Numbered from the stretch's first letter, positions 27,131-36,550 are shown. The stretch is DNA of 64,000 bases from JAZKJD01 sp040384585 (GCA_040384585.1 JAZKJD010000016.1:1-64000); one strand, 5' to 3'. Made by a program: numbers and translations. Notes: generated by a model from the letters alone, not told the origin.

Positions 27131-28018
27131 TCAGTGTGATTGAGATTCTCTAATAAGCTTATCTTTTTTCTCCCATAAGTCATTAAGTTTTTTTTGGAAA
27201 CTAACTCGAAACGGTCTATCACCTTGATAATCACCTAGCCAATCAGGTGTAATCGGTAATGACTCTATGTATACGGTTATTTTTTTTATATCCCCTGATA
27301 AAAATTGCCATAAACTGGCTTTTTTCGGTGGATAAATAATCGTCACATTGAGAATGTTATGAAAAAAATCGCCTAGAACTGCCAAACTGAATCCAATACC
27401 TGCTGCTTTAGGGCGAAGTAAGTATTGATAGGGAGATTCTTGCAATTTACGCTTTTTGTCGGTAAATCGTGTCCCTTCAATGAAACTAGCCACCGTAGTA
27501 GGAACTGCCTTAAACCTCTGGCAAGCGCACTTAGTGGATTCAATGTCTTTATTCTTTAACTCAGGATGTTTGGCCAACACTTTTTTACTATAACGATACA
27601 TAAATGGAAACCCTAATAGCCAGCAAGCCCAGCTAGCAAAAGGTAATGTCCAGAGCAACTCTCTCTTAAGGAAAAATTTTAGTGGAGGAATTTTCTCGTT
27701 AAAAATTCGTTGTAATATCAGTATATCGGCCCAAGATTGATGATTTGCAACCAGTAAATACCACTCATGATAGACAAGCTGATCTAAACCCGTTACCCGC
27801 CATTCAATGGAAGTTGTTAATTCTTGAATAAGATAATTACCCTTTATCCAATAAACCGCTAAACATTCCATCCAGCGTTTACAATTTACTTGCCAAGTTT
27901 TCAGAGGAATTACACGAAAGAATAGCCCTAAGATCATTAAGGGTATACACAAAAACACTAGATTTATAACATAGAGAATAGCGGCGACACTAGCTCTTAG
28001 CCCACTTAAAAGCCTCAT
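27131..28018 (-). CDS. 1-acylglycerol-3-phosphate acyltransferase-like (YihG/PlsC family)
   Basis: Probable membrane-bound acyltransferase that adds the second acyl chain in phospholipid synthesis or remodelling. The 295 residues show two N-terminal hydrophobic helices (about 10-35), the catalytic NHQSWAD (HX4D) near residue 92 and the FIEGTRF substrate motif near 160, both typical of the YihG branch of the PlsC family. Length fits YihG (310). It lies 23 bases downstream of dacA and is probably co-transcribed. The acyl and acceptor specificity are not readable. Confidence 0.85.
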   Translation of the reverse strand: MRLLSGLRASVAAILYVINLVFLCIPLMILGLFFRVIPLKTWQVNCKRWMECLAVYWIKGNYLIQELTTSIEWRVTGLDQLVYHEWYLLVANHQSWADILILQRIFNEKIPPLKFFLKRELLWTLPFASWACWLLGFPFMYRYSKKVLAKHPELKNKDIESTKCACQRFKAVPTTVASFIEGTRFTDKKRKLQESPYQYLLRPKAAGIGFSLAVLGDFFHNILNVTIIYPPKKASLWQFLSGDIKKITVYIESLPITPDWLGDYQGDRPFRVSFQKKLNDLWEKKDKLIRESQSH

Positions 28019-28041
28019 TGTATCCTCAGCATCTGAAGATC

Positions 28042-29250
28042 CTAAGCTTTGGCTTTATGAAACCACTGACTCGTATGATCGACTAGGTTACGCCATACTC
28101 CCCCTTTGGGTAAATTTTCCAGTGCAATAAGCGGAGCACTCGCAACAGGTTTATCATTTAATACTATATTTATTTGGCCTACAACATCACCTTTTTTAAT
28201 GGGAGCTTTTAAATTAGTCGTAAAAACCATCGTTGTTGTGGGTGCTTTGTTCTGACCGGCGGGCAATGTTGCATATAAATCTTGTGCTACACCCACATTG
28301 AGCTGAGAACGCTGTCCAAACCAAACGCGCGTTGCCGCAAGTTTCGTGTTAGCAGAATAAAGTTTTTGCGATTCAAAAAAACGAAACCCATAGGTTAATA
28401 GTTTTTGGCTATCTTGGGCACGCATCTCATCTGATGGCGCCCCCATCACAATAGTAATTAAACGCATACCATTTTTTTGGCCTGAGGCCGCCAAACAAAA
28501 TCCTGCATCGTTCGTATGACCCGTTTTTATGCCATCGACGTCTGGGTCACGCCACAATAAACGGTTTCGGTTAGGTTGCTTAATACCATTATAAGTAAAC
28601 CATTTTTGTGAATACCATTTATAATCTTCAGGAAAATCAAGAATTAACCGCTGTGCTAAAATAGCCATATCACGCGTCGTAGAATAATGGTTGGGATCGG
28701 GTAAACCATCCACATCAACAAAATGAGTATGGTTCATTCCTAGTCGGACGGCCTCTTGATTCATAAGGTTAACAAAGGATTCTTGACTTCCTGCAACATA
28801 CTCCGCCATTGCCACACAAGCATCATTACCAGAATCAACAATAATACCCTGCATCAAGTCGTGTACCGTTACTTTTTCGCCGACCTTAACAAACATCTTT
28901 GAACCGCCCGTTTTCCAGGCCAAGTTGCTAATCGTTACTAAGTCATCTGTATGGATCCGCCCCTCTTTCAAGGCCATGGAAACGACGTAAGAAGTCATCA
29001 TTTTTGTTAAACTAGCAGGCACTACTCGCTCATCGATATTTTCACTGGCCAGAATGTTTCCACTATAGGCATCCATCAAGAGATAGGCTTTGGCGTTTAC
29101 GCTGGGAGCTGTTGGCGTTAACGTAGGCTGTACTGAAACAGTAGTAGGGGTAGTAATAGGAATAATCGGATCAGCCTTAGCAAGCGATCCGAATAATGTC
29201 GCTATTAAGCAAGCCCCTACGATTGATAGGAAAGGACGCATCTTAAGCAT
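28042..29250 (-). CDS. dacA: D-alanyl-D-alanine carboxypeptidase (PBP5/6 family)
   Basis: Periplasmic penicillin-binding protein that trims the terminal D-Ala of peptidoglycan pentapeptides. The 402 residues have a signal peptide (about 1-26), a Thr/Pro-rich linker (about 28-50) that is unusual at this place, and a transpeptidase domain with the three family motifs: SLTK at 80-83, SGN in VDSGNDA and KTGHT. The C-terminal PBP5 beta domain follows, with an amphipathic tail ending in WFHKAKA that would anchor it to the inner membrane. It shows that a peptidoglycan wall is maintained. Confidence 0.93.
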   Translation of the reverse strand: MLKMRPFLSIVGACLIATLFGSLAKADPIIPITTPTTVSVQPTLTPTAPSVNAKAYLLMDAYSGNILASENIDERVVPASLTKMMTSYVVSMALKEGRIHTDDLVTISNLAWKTGGSKMFVKVGEKVTVHDLMQGIIVDSGNDACVAMAEYVAGSQESFVNLMNQEAVRLGMNHTHFVDVDGLPDPNHYSTTRDMAILAQRLILDFPEDYKWYSQKWFTYNGIKQPNRNRLLWRDPDVDGIKTGHTNDAGFCLAASGQKNGMRLITIVMGAPSDEMRAQDSQKLLTYGFRFFESQKLYSANTKLAATRVWFGQRSQLNVGVAQDLYATLPAGQNKAPTTTMVFTTNLKAPIKKGDVVGQINIVLNDKPVASAPLIALENLPKGGVWRNLVDHTSQWFHKAKA

Positions 29251-29416
29251 AATGAAAAAGCCTTAGAAGTTATAATGAGTACATGGTTGCACCTTCAAAA
29301 GTAATTGTAATGACTTAATAAGATACTGCAAGCGCTAATAACACCTGACTAACCCCTCTCCTAGGTAGAACCTTTACTTATCGTTATATATATTGCATAT
29401 TAGCTATTAATCTATT

Positions 29417-31153
29417 ATGCAAAGAATAATAAAACGTATCGTTGCTATGCTAGCGGTTATTGGCGCACTCTATACTGTAAAGGGGTATAGTGCCACCGAT
29501 GGTAATGGCTTTATCGACTATCAAATCCAAGGTCTAAAACCATCTTTAATAGCCCCTATTAAGGCGCGACTTGACGATAGCTTACACGCATTAACGCCAC
29601 CTTTGAGCTCAGAGACCATCCAAGCCTGGTACCAACAATCCTCTGCAGAAATCCAACAAGCACTCGCTCCTTATGGCTACTTTAAACCTGCTATCCAGGC
29701 CAAGCTTCTCTACCAGAATAAGAGCTGGCATGCCGTCTATCAAATCTCACCAGGGCCTTTATTACAAATTACGCAGCTAAAAATCTCTATACAAGGCGAG
29801 GAGGCTCGCTGTGCTGCGTTTAAAAAAATAATAACTGAATTACCCTTACATCAAGGTGGTAGTTTTTTAAGCAAGCATTACGAGCAAGCCAAGCAAAAGC
29901 TACTCACGGCAGTGATAGCTGAGGGTTATCTATCCGCTCATTTTACCAAACACCAAGTATTAATTAACCGTCAATCCTATACCGCTAAGATTACTTTAAT
30001 TCTGAAAACCGGACCTCGTTACTATTTTGGCCCCATTACCTTTCAGCAAGCTATCCTTAAAGATTCTTTTTTAAAACGTTACATTCCTTTTCAAGTCGGC
30101 GATCCTTATTCCTCTGAACAATTATTAAAGCTACAAGATAATCTTAATAATAGCAGCTATTTTCAACATATTTCCATTACTGACCTTGCAACAAAAAAGC
30201 AAGGCCAACAAATACCTATCTTATTTACGTTAACGCCTAGACCTTCCCAACAATATACGGCAGGGATAGGCTATGGTACAGACGTTGGTGTAAGAGGTAC
30301 CTTAGGCTGGGAATCTCGATATCTTAATCAATTTGGCCATAAATTAAGTATTATGAGCCAGCTATCGAAAGTACAAAACAGTCTACAAACAACGTATACC
30401 ATTCCCGGAAAACATCCGAATACTGACAGCTATAATATTAATTTCGCTATTGTTCGCAAACAACTCCCACAGGTCGATAGCACAACACAACAAATCGGTA
30501 TGGCGAGCGTAAGTCAATGGAAAGACTGGCAAACTAATCTTTTTTTAAACTACCAGATTGAACGTTTCAATTATATAGATAAACCAAAGCTTATTTCTCA
30601 CTTACTCACGCCAGGTATTAGCTTTTCCCGTAGTCAATTTGATAACCCTATTTATGCCCTGCATGGTTATCGTCTCAATCTGAGAATACAAGCCGCAGAT
30701 AAAAAACTCTTATCAAGTGCGAGCTTTTTACAAACACAGTTTCAAGCCAAAACGATTATGAGTTGGAACAGCAATAGCAGACTGATCTTTCGCGGTGATA
30801 TTGGCTACACCATAACGCCTGACCCCACAAACGTTCCTCCTTCTCTGCTTTTTTATGCAGGCGGAAGCCAAAGCGTAAGAGGTTATAATTACCAAGGATT
30901 AGGCCCTGGAAGATATTTGCTGATTGGAAGTGCAGAATACCAACATCGTCTTGTTAATAATTTTTATGGGGCGCTTTTCTTTGATGCCGGCAATGCCGTT
31001 AATAACTTTCCGATTAATCTACAGAAAGGTGCCGGTATTGGCCTAGTGTGGGTTTCACCGTTGGGTCCCATGGAATTAACCTTAGGAAAAGCATTGGATC
31101 TTCCTGGCCGTCCTGTACGTATGCAATTCAGTATGGGATTTGATCTATTATGA
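29417..31153 (+). CDS. tamA: Translocation and assembly module outer-membrane protein TamA
   Basis: Outer-membrane BamA-family protein of the TamA-TamB system, which helps assemble outer-membrane proteins and move phospholipids. The 578 residues (E. coli 577) show a signal peptide (about 1-25), three POTRA domains (about 30-265) and a 16-strand barrel with YAGGSQSVRGYNYQGLGP, the conserved loop-6 type motif (RGY). It ends with a strand terminating in aromatic and Leu residues. Its stop overlaps the tamB start (ATGA). The promoter must lie in the 166-base divergent gap shared with dacA. Confidence 0.93.
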   Translation: MQRIIKRIVAMLAVIGALYTVKGYSATDGNGFIDYQIQGLKPSLIAPIKARLDDSLHALTPPLSSETIQAWYQQSSAEIQQALAPYGYFKPAIQAKLLYQNKSWHAVYQISPGPLLQITQLKISIQGEEARCAAFKKIITELPLHQGGSFLSKHYEQAKQKLLTAVIAEGYLSAHFTKHQVLINRQSYTAKITLILKTGPRYYFGPITFQQAILKDSFLKRYIPFQVGDPYSSEQLLKLQDNLNNSSYFQHISITDLATKKQGQQIPILFTLTPRPSQQYTAGIGYGTDVGVRGTLGWESRYLNQFGHKLSIMSQLSKVQNSLQTTYTIPGKHPNTDSYNINFAIVRKQLPQVDSTTQQIGMASVSQWKDWQTNLFLNYQIERFNYIDKPKLISHLLTPGISFSRSQFDNPIYALHGYRLNLRIQAADKKLLSSASFLQTQFQAKTIMSWNSNSRLIFRGDIGYTITPDPTNVPPSLLFYAGGSQSVRGYNYQGLGPGRYLLIGSAEYQHRLVNNFYGALFFDAGNAVNNFPINLQKGAGIGLVWVSPLGPMELTLGKALDLPGRPVRMQFSMGFDLL

Positions 31154-33672
31154 AAACTCATTTCCCCAAATTATCTTGGATTATCGCCAGCATAATAATC
31201 TTCGCCTTTTTGAGCAGCGGATATTTATTTTTAAATACACAAAAAGGCTTAACCTTAGCTAGCGAATTCGCTCAACAATGGTTACCAGGAAAACTAAAGA
31301 TTAGCGAATTAAATGGCTGTTTACTCGGCCCGATCCAAATAAAAGATCTATACTATAGAGATCCTAATACAGAACTTTCAATTTCATCTGCTCAATTTGA
31401 TTGGCATTGGAGCCATCTATTACAAGGTCATTTTGTTATAAGCTCATTATTCATCGATAAATTAATCCTCTCCATTAAAGAAAACCATGTCGCTGTAGTC
31501 GCAAAAACCCATGCAAAGAAATTTCAATTCCCTTGGATTTTAAAACATATTCGGTTAAATTCCGCCAATATCAAACAAGTCCTTGTCCACTATGGTGCTA
31601 ACTTCCTAAGATTGAATGGATCGTTACACAAACAATGGCAATTTAATTGGCAGTTAACGATCCCACAATTAGACAAATTCATTCCAGAAAGTAAAGGTCA
31701 ACTCTTTTTACAAGGAAAAATAAGGGGTGATCGACTCTTTCCAGAGTTTTATCTTTTATTACCTGAAACCGATCTCACGTGGAAGGATTGGCAATTAAAG
31801 CAAATTAAAGCCGAATTTTATCTAGAGTGTTTGAAAAATAAAAAATGGCATTTCAACATAAAAGCCACTCAACTTCAAAATACCACGCTTTCGCTACATC
31901 CTATTGGTATAAATTTTAGTGGAAATCTACAACCTTTTTCTTTACAAGGAAGCTTATCTCGCTTCAAGCTAAATCGCCGGACAGACATTAGCCAGATAAA
32001 TATACCCAAAGGATTTCAAGATGTGGTTAGGCGCACGCGGACGAACGCGCGGAGTGTATTAGGTAGTCATGAGCACGTGAGTACCGATGTGCAACAACAC
32101 CACATCTTGAAAGACGAAGGGTATAGCATAGTCATACCCGATAGCAACATCGTTGCCAGGCTAAGATCAGGATTAGAAGCCAGCCTTATAACGAATCCAA
32201 CAAGTGAAGAACAGCTAAGCGTTCACATTCAGCTTCCTCATTACCAAATACGTCCTGAAGTAAATCCCAAACAGGCGATACAAGGCAACATCCAACTCAC
32301 ATTAAAAAACGTAAATTATTTGGGTAGCATCATCCCCGCTTTAAAAAATCCACAAGGTTTTCTTGATGCTAAGCTCAATCTTTCTGGAAGTATGTTTTCT
32401 CCATTAATTGACGTTTCGCTTAATTTAAAAAAAGGCAGTACGCAAATACCTTCTCTAGGGCTCTATTTAAAAAATATAAACTTGGCATTCCATACGGATA
32501 AAAAGCAGTTACAAGGCACTGGTCGATTGGACTCCGGAAAAGGTTCATTGACATTTCAGTCAAAAACTCAATTAGATCACCTAAATTTTTTGAGTAACAT
32601 CCATGTAAAAGGCAATAATCTAGAAATCAGCCATACCAGGGAATACAAAATAACCGCTTCCCCTGAGCTACAAATTCAAGCAGACACACATCACATTGTC
32701 GCTAGCGGTCTCATTGTCTTTCCAAAAGCCAAAATTACAGTCAATGAAAATAATGAAAATCTCATTGAACTCTCTAACGATGTTGTATTTGTTAACCAGA
32801 AGAAAAAATCTCTCTCTCTACCATTTACTTACAAAAACGACGTTAAAATAACGTTAGGCAATGAGGTTAGCTTTAGCTATCAGGGCCTTAGTACTAAAGT
32901 CATAGGCACATTACATATTAATCAAACAACGGATCACCCCATTCTAGCAACAGGCGAATTAGCGTTAACAAAAGGTGAATATACCTATTATGGCCAAAGC
33001 TTAACATTACAGCCTCACTCCTTACTAACTTTTGCTAATAGTCCTATCGACAATCCAGACTTAGATGTTTCCGCAAGTAAAAGCGTATGGGTTATGCCCA
33101 CAAACAACACGACTGATCCGACAAAGTCTCAATTAGGGTCTTCAAATTTTATTTCAACCGCACTACAAACAACTCAACCCATTCGTACCACTGTGGGAGT
33201 GCATCTACAAGGCTATTTAGAAAACCCTCAGATTACTTTATATGCAGATCCCGCTAGTGCGATAGCTTCTCAATTGGATATTCTCTCTTACCTCACCACT
33301 GGCCAGCCTAGCAACCAACTCAGTGCAGGTAGTATGCAACTATTGCTGAGTACCGCAACACATTTGGGCGGAAAACAAAGCGGACTTAGTCAGTTAATTA
33401 GCAGCGCGCAAAAGAAAATAGGCATCGATCAATTAACGATTGGAGCAAATCCGATCTTCAATCCTAACACTAACAGCTTGGAACAAAATACATCCATCAT
33501 TGTGGGTAAAAATTTCTCCCCACGCTTAAATGTTTCCTATAGTCTAGGTTTGCTTGATCCTATTAGTATTCTACAAATCAATTATTTACTCAATAAACAT
33601 TTCTCATTACAAAGTACCAATAGTAATTTCGCTAATGGTATTGATCTGCTTTATAAAGTAGAAAAAAACTAA
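31150..33672 (+). CDS. tamB: Translocation and assembly module protein TamB, with in-frame R4 insertion
   Basis: AsmA-like inner-membrane-anchored protein that spans the periplasm to TamA. The 840 residues begin with a signal anchor (about 10-28), continue through long beta-rich repeats and end with the TamB (DUF490) domain, including NPQITLYADPASAIASQLDILSYLTTG and the closing barrel-like strands. It is shorter than E. coli TamB (1259). About 42 residues near 284-326 (from IPKGFQD to DEGYS) are encoded by an R4 repeat inserted in frame at 32001-32125. The frame continues intact on both sides, so the protein probably still functions. Confidence 0.9.
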   Translation: MKTHFPKLSWIIASIIIFAFLSSGYLFLNTQKGLTLASEFAQQWLPGKLKISELNGCLLGPIQIKDLYYRDPNTELSISSAQFDWHWSHLLQGHFVISSLFIDKLILSIKENHVAVVAKTHAKKFQFPWILKHIRLNSANIKQVLVHYGANFLRLNGSLHKQWQFNWQLTIPQLDKFIPESKGQLFLQGKIRGDRLFPEFYLLLPETDLTWKDWQLKQIKAEFYLECLKNKKWHFNIKATQLQNTTLSLHPIGINFSGNLQPFSLQGSLSRFKLNRRTDISQINIPKGFQDVVRRTRTNARSVLGSHEHVSTDVQQHHILKDEGYSIVIPDSNIVARLRSGLEASLITNPTSEEQLSVHIQLPHYQIRPEVNPKQAIQGNIQLTLKNVNYLGSIIPALKNPQGFLDAKLNLSGSMFSPLIDVSLNLKKGSTQIPSLGLYLKNINLAFHTDKKQLQGTGRLDSGKGSLTFQSKTQLDHLNFLSNIHVKGNNLEISHTREYKITASPELQIQADTHHIVASGLIVFPKAKITVNENNENLIELSNDVVFVNQKKKSLSLPFTYKNDVKITLGNEVSFSYQGLSTKVIGTLHINQTTDHPILATGELALTKGEYTYYGQSLTLQPHSLLTFANSPIDNPDLDVSASKSVWVMPTNNTTDPTKSQLGSSNFISTALQTTQPIRTTVGVHLQGYLENPQITLYADPASAIASQLDILSYLTTGQPSNQLSAGSMQLLLSTATHLGGKQSGLSQLISSAQKKIGIDQLTIGANPIFNPNTNSLEQNTSIIVGKNFSPRLNVSYSLGLLDPISILQINYLLNKHFSLQSTNSNFANGIDLLYKVEKN
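32001..32125. repeat. R4 palindromic element inside tamB
   Basis: The 125-base copy matches 27003-27127 at nearly every base, including the TATACCC/GGGTATA ends and the TTTCAAGATGTGGT/ACCACATCTTGAAA arms. It is read through in the tamB frame without a stop. Insertion of 125 bases plus one duplicated base would give 126, a multiple of three. Confidence 0.92.
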
Positions 33673-33785
33673 GCTGCAATTTCGGCCAGATCCATACCTA
33701 TTACAATAAGAATCCTTGTATTCACTTCATACGCGAATTAAAATTAGTAGCTTACATATTAATTAGAATTTAGGTAAAAAATTTT

Positions 33786-34664
33786 ATGCCTGAAAAAGAT
33801 CAAGAAAACAATAGTGGTGATTTTTACTGTATTATTACCAAGGCAATATTTTTTGAACCCATGTCGCTTTCCTGTAAACACATCTTTGAAAAAGAGGCAC
33901 TGGAAAACTGGTTAGAAAATAAACAAAACTGCCCATTATGTAGACAAACTATCACTAAAAAAAATGAGATGTGTCCCGCCGACACTCTCAAGGAAAAAAT
34001 TACAGACAATATTCGTCGTGGAAATCTCAACAGTGCAGACCAATACGTTCCCATGCATATTTTTCTTGACCTACTAATCGACGAAGACAAAAACGAATCT
34101 ACTGCCTTAAAAAAAACACACGCAACATTAGTAGAACACAGAGAGTATCAAAAGAAAACAAATAAGGGTGCTATCTTATCCTATGCTATTGAGAAGCGTC
34201 CAAAACTACTGGCGTATCTTCTTTGGTCAAAAAAATTGACCAAAGAAATTATAAAAACTTATCTATGCAGTCACTTTAATAAAACAACGATTAATGAGTA
34301 TATTACAAAACAGATAGGCGACGTAGAACACAGATACTCTGTAGCTTATTGGTTATTCTCTGAGTTACAGGGGAGAAAAATTTTAGAAGAAAGACCAAAA
34401 GTTTTTGAAATTGTCGGAAAAACATTATCCAGGGAGAATTTAAATTTTATTCCTAAAGATAGTCCCGATCATTCCATACTGTACTATTTGCTAATAGATA
34501 AAATAGGCCATAAAATGTTGAAACAGTACCCTGCTTTAAAGGATAATTTGAGTGAAGATAAGTTATCGATAAAAATTGACAACGGACCACATGACGGGAA
34601 AATTTTTAGAGATTTATATGAAAACATCTTCTCCAATGAATCCAAACCAGCACTAAGAACATAA
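33786..34664 (+). CDS. U-box domain protein, candidate secreted E3 ubiquitin ligase effector
   Basis: A 292-residue protein with a eukaryotic-type U-box at 13-75. The order is YCIITKAIFFEPM, CKHIFEKEALENWL, CPLCRQTI, then CPADTLKEKI, matching U-box spacing. Some RING-like zinc ligands persist (Cys15, Cys30, His32, Cys49, Cys52). Bacteria lack ubiquitin, so such proteins act in a host cell, as Legionella LubX does. The rest (about 125-285) is helical with at least two related units of about 45 residues (SVAYWLFSELQGRKILEERP; SILYYLLIDKIGHKMLKQYP), likely the target-binding part. No signal peptide is present, consistent with type IV secretion. Ligase activity and secretion are inferred. Confidence 0.78.
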   Translation: MPEKDQENNSGDFYCIITKAIFFEPMSLSCKHIFEKEALENWLENKQNCPLCRQTITKKNEMCPADTLKEKITDNIRRGNLNSADQYVPMHIFLDLLIDEDKNESTALKKTHATLVEHREYQKKTNKGAILSYAIEKRPKLLAYLLWSKKLTKEIIKTYLCSHFNKTTINEYITKQIGDVEHRYSVAYWLFSELQGRKILEERPKVFEIVGKTLSRENLNFIPKDSPDHSILYYLLIDKIGHKMLKQYPALKDNLSEDKLSIKIDNGPHDGKIFRDLYENIFSNESKPALRT

Positions 34665-34665
34665 A

Positions 34666-34707
34666 TAAACAGCCTTGCTATCTAGAGAAAAGGGAATCAA
34701 GGTTTAT
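34666..34707. terminator. Possible bidirectional hairpin between convergent effector genes
   Basis: Arms TAAAC..CCTTG and CAAGG.TTTA pair across about 20 bases between the stops of the U-box gene and the cyclase gene, with A/T-rich flanks. The stem is short and imperfect, so this is only a candidate. Confidence 0.3.
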
Positions 34708-36400
34708 TGCGAATAATTTCTGGCGGCGACGATCGAAGTTCTGGATTTTTTTTGAACTCGTTTACTTGCAGTTTAAAAGCCAGTCTATCAAGTTCCCCAC
34801 CTTCCATGGTATTAGAAGTGATAGTAAACAATTTATCGATATGTGTTATATCAACATAAGCAAAGCGACTACCCAAAGAACGTATCGCTGCTACGACTTC
34901 TTTAATTCCATCTAAATCATGTTTCAACTCGCAAATAAGCTTAGAAAAAGTAGAATAAGTAGTCACCGTTAGAAAATTTTTATTTACCAACGCATCCACA
35001 CCGCCCGCCCATTCTACCATTACAGATGAATTTTCTATCCATTCACGTGCAAATTTCAACACTGAACCTTGCTCTTCATCCAGCATTCTAACCCGTTCTA
35101 GTAAAATCAGCACATGTATCACTGTAGACATATAAGTTACATCTGAATCGTTTAGCAGCAAAATCAACTCTCTAAATAGCGGCGTACCCTCTTGAGCGTC
35201 CTTTATTGTTTTCAGTAGTTTATTAGCCTTGTCGTTGGAGTTTAAATAATCAGACATTTTATTAAAAAATTCATAGGAATCTCGTGTTCGAAAAAATCCC
35301 GATTTCCCCACATTTTTGAGCGAATCATCCCACAGAGGATTAATGTTAAAAATATAACCCACCTCACTGAGAATACTGAGAACATATTTGAAAGCTTCTT
35401 GGTTTTCTATTAAAAATACTCCTGAAAATTCCTGAATAGAAGGAGGAAAAAAAGCAGTCATTGGATAATTTGATTTTGGGTCACTTGCGGGAGAATTGAT
35501 ATCTTCATTGTGATGGACACGATCTAGATATAGTCCTTTCCCCAAAACTTGATTAATTAGCGCAATTTGCTCGATGACTCGCTTAGACACATTACCTAAG
35601 TTAGGAATTTCTCTTGAAAAAAAAGATTCTTCTTTTTTTTCTATATCGCTTAATTGACGTAATAAATATCCTCGCCTTTTCCGATATTCTGTAAAAGTTA
35701 CGTCAGGGTTAGGTCGAATATCCTTCCCTCCATAATTTTCCCATGGAGGGATAACAGCAAGTAAATCGTAATCAGGGATTAAAGGTTTCTGTAACTTTGT
35801 ATCTGCTAATACCAAGAAAGGGCCTTTTCCCGGTGTCAATATAGCATATTCAGATTTATTATCTATTTTCCTAGCATAAAATATTTCTTCTGTTTGCTTA
35901 TTGGGTAGAGGACAAAACAAAGAGATATCATCATCTTGAACTACTTGAGGTAAAATAAGTTGTTTTTTCACTAATTCTTGGTATCGACTTTCACTAATGA
36001 TGAGTGGCACTGATACAGCATATCCATCTTCTATACACTTTTGCACTTTTGTATTAGATTTCTCAATAGCTTCTACATTAGTAATAGCCAACTTGCTGTA
36101 CTTTTGTTCAACTGGAATAAAACCAGCCCACGCACCCCATGAAGCACTCTTGCCTTTAATGTTAAAGTCTTTTGTTGGGCATTCTCCTTCTTCCAACAAA
36201 GTTTTTGCAATTGCCTCTACTGGCCTGAACATGATGACTACATTGCTTTTTTTGACGTAATCCCATAAGCATTGCAGATCCTCTTTAGGTATACCTTGTT
36301 CTTTATGCTCTGCGACTAAATTTAATCCTACTATAAGTCCTTCTACCCTCTGTTGCGCAACGCTTATCGAGGGAGAAAGTATATTCTGGAGTTTAGTCAT
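34697..36400 (-). CDS. Edema-factor/ExoY-like nucleotidyl cyclase (class II adenylyl cyclase toxin family)
   Basis: A 567-residue protein whose first 320 residues follow the catalytic core of anthrax edema factor, Bordetella CyaA and Pseudomonas ExoY. Landmarks: FRPVEAIAKTLLEEG (58-72), TK at 76-77, GKSASWGAWAGFIPVEQKYSK (83-103), the metal-binding DYD pair at Asp210 and Asp212, LGNVSKRV at 268-275, and HHNEDIN at 296-302, giving the H-x2-E-x2-N triad, then YPMTAFFPP. Lys77 and Lys84 match the two ATP-binding lysines. The histidine between them (His351 in edema factor) is Lys82. Residues 321-567 are helical and unrecognised. No signal peptide. These enzymes make cAMP or other cyclic nucleotides inside host cells after activation by a host protein. 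Confidence 0.8.
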   Translation of the reverse strand: MTKLQNILSPSISVAQQRVEGLIVGLNLVAEHKEQGIPKEDLQCLWDYVKKSNVVIMFRPVEAIAKTLLEEGECPTKDFNIKGKSASWGAWAGFIPVEQKYSKLAITNVEAIEKSNTKVQKCIEDGYAVSVPLIISESRYQELVKKQLILPQVVQDDDISLFCPLPNKQTEEIFYARKIDNKSEYAILTPGKGPFLVLADTKLQKPLIPDYDLLAVIPPWENYGGKDIRPNPDVTFTEYRKRRGYLLRQLSDIEKKEESFFSREIPNLGNVSKRVIEQIALINQVLGKGLYLDRVHHNEDINSPASDPKSNYPMTAFFPPSIQEFSGVFLIENQEAFKYVLSILSEVGYIFNINPLWDDSLKNVGKSGFFRTRDSYEFFNKMSDYLNSNDKANKLLKTIKDAQEGTPLFRELILLLNDSDVTYMSTVIHVLILLERVRMLDEEQGSVLKFAREWIENSSVMVEWAGGVDALVNKNFLTVTTYSTFSKLICELKHDLDGIKEVVAAIRSLGSRFAYVDITHIDKLFTITSNTMEGGELDRLAFKLQVNEFKKNPELRSSPPEIIRNKP

Positions 36401-36550
36401 AAGGAAGACACCTCATAACTCATGTTACGCATATTAATAGGCATGTCTTAAGTCGATCGGCTGGGCCCTTATATCTACCTCCAGATACGCTCTTTTTTTA
36501 TGATGACTAACAGCACAAAAAGAAAAGGATTTACTGTTTTTAACAACTTT

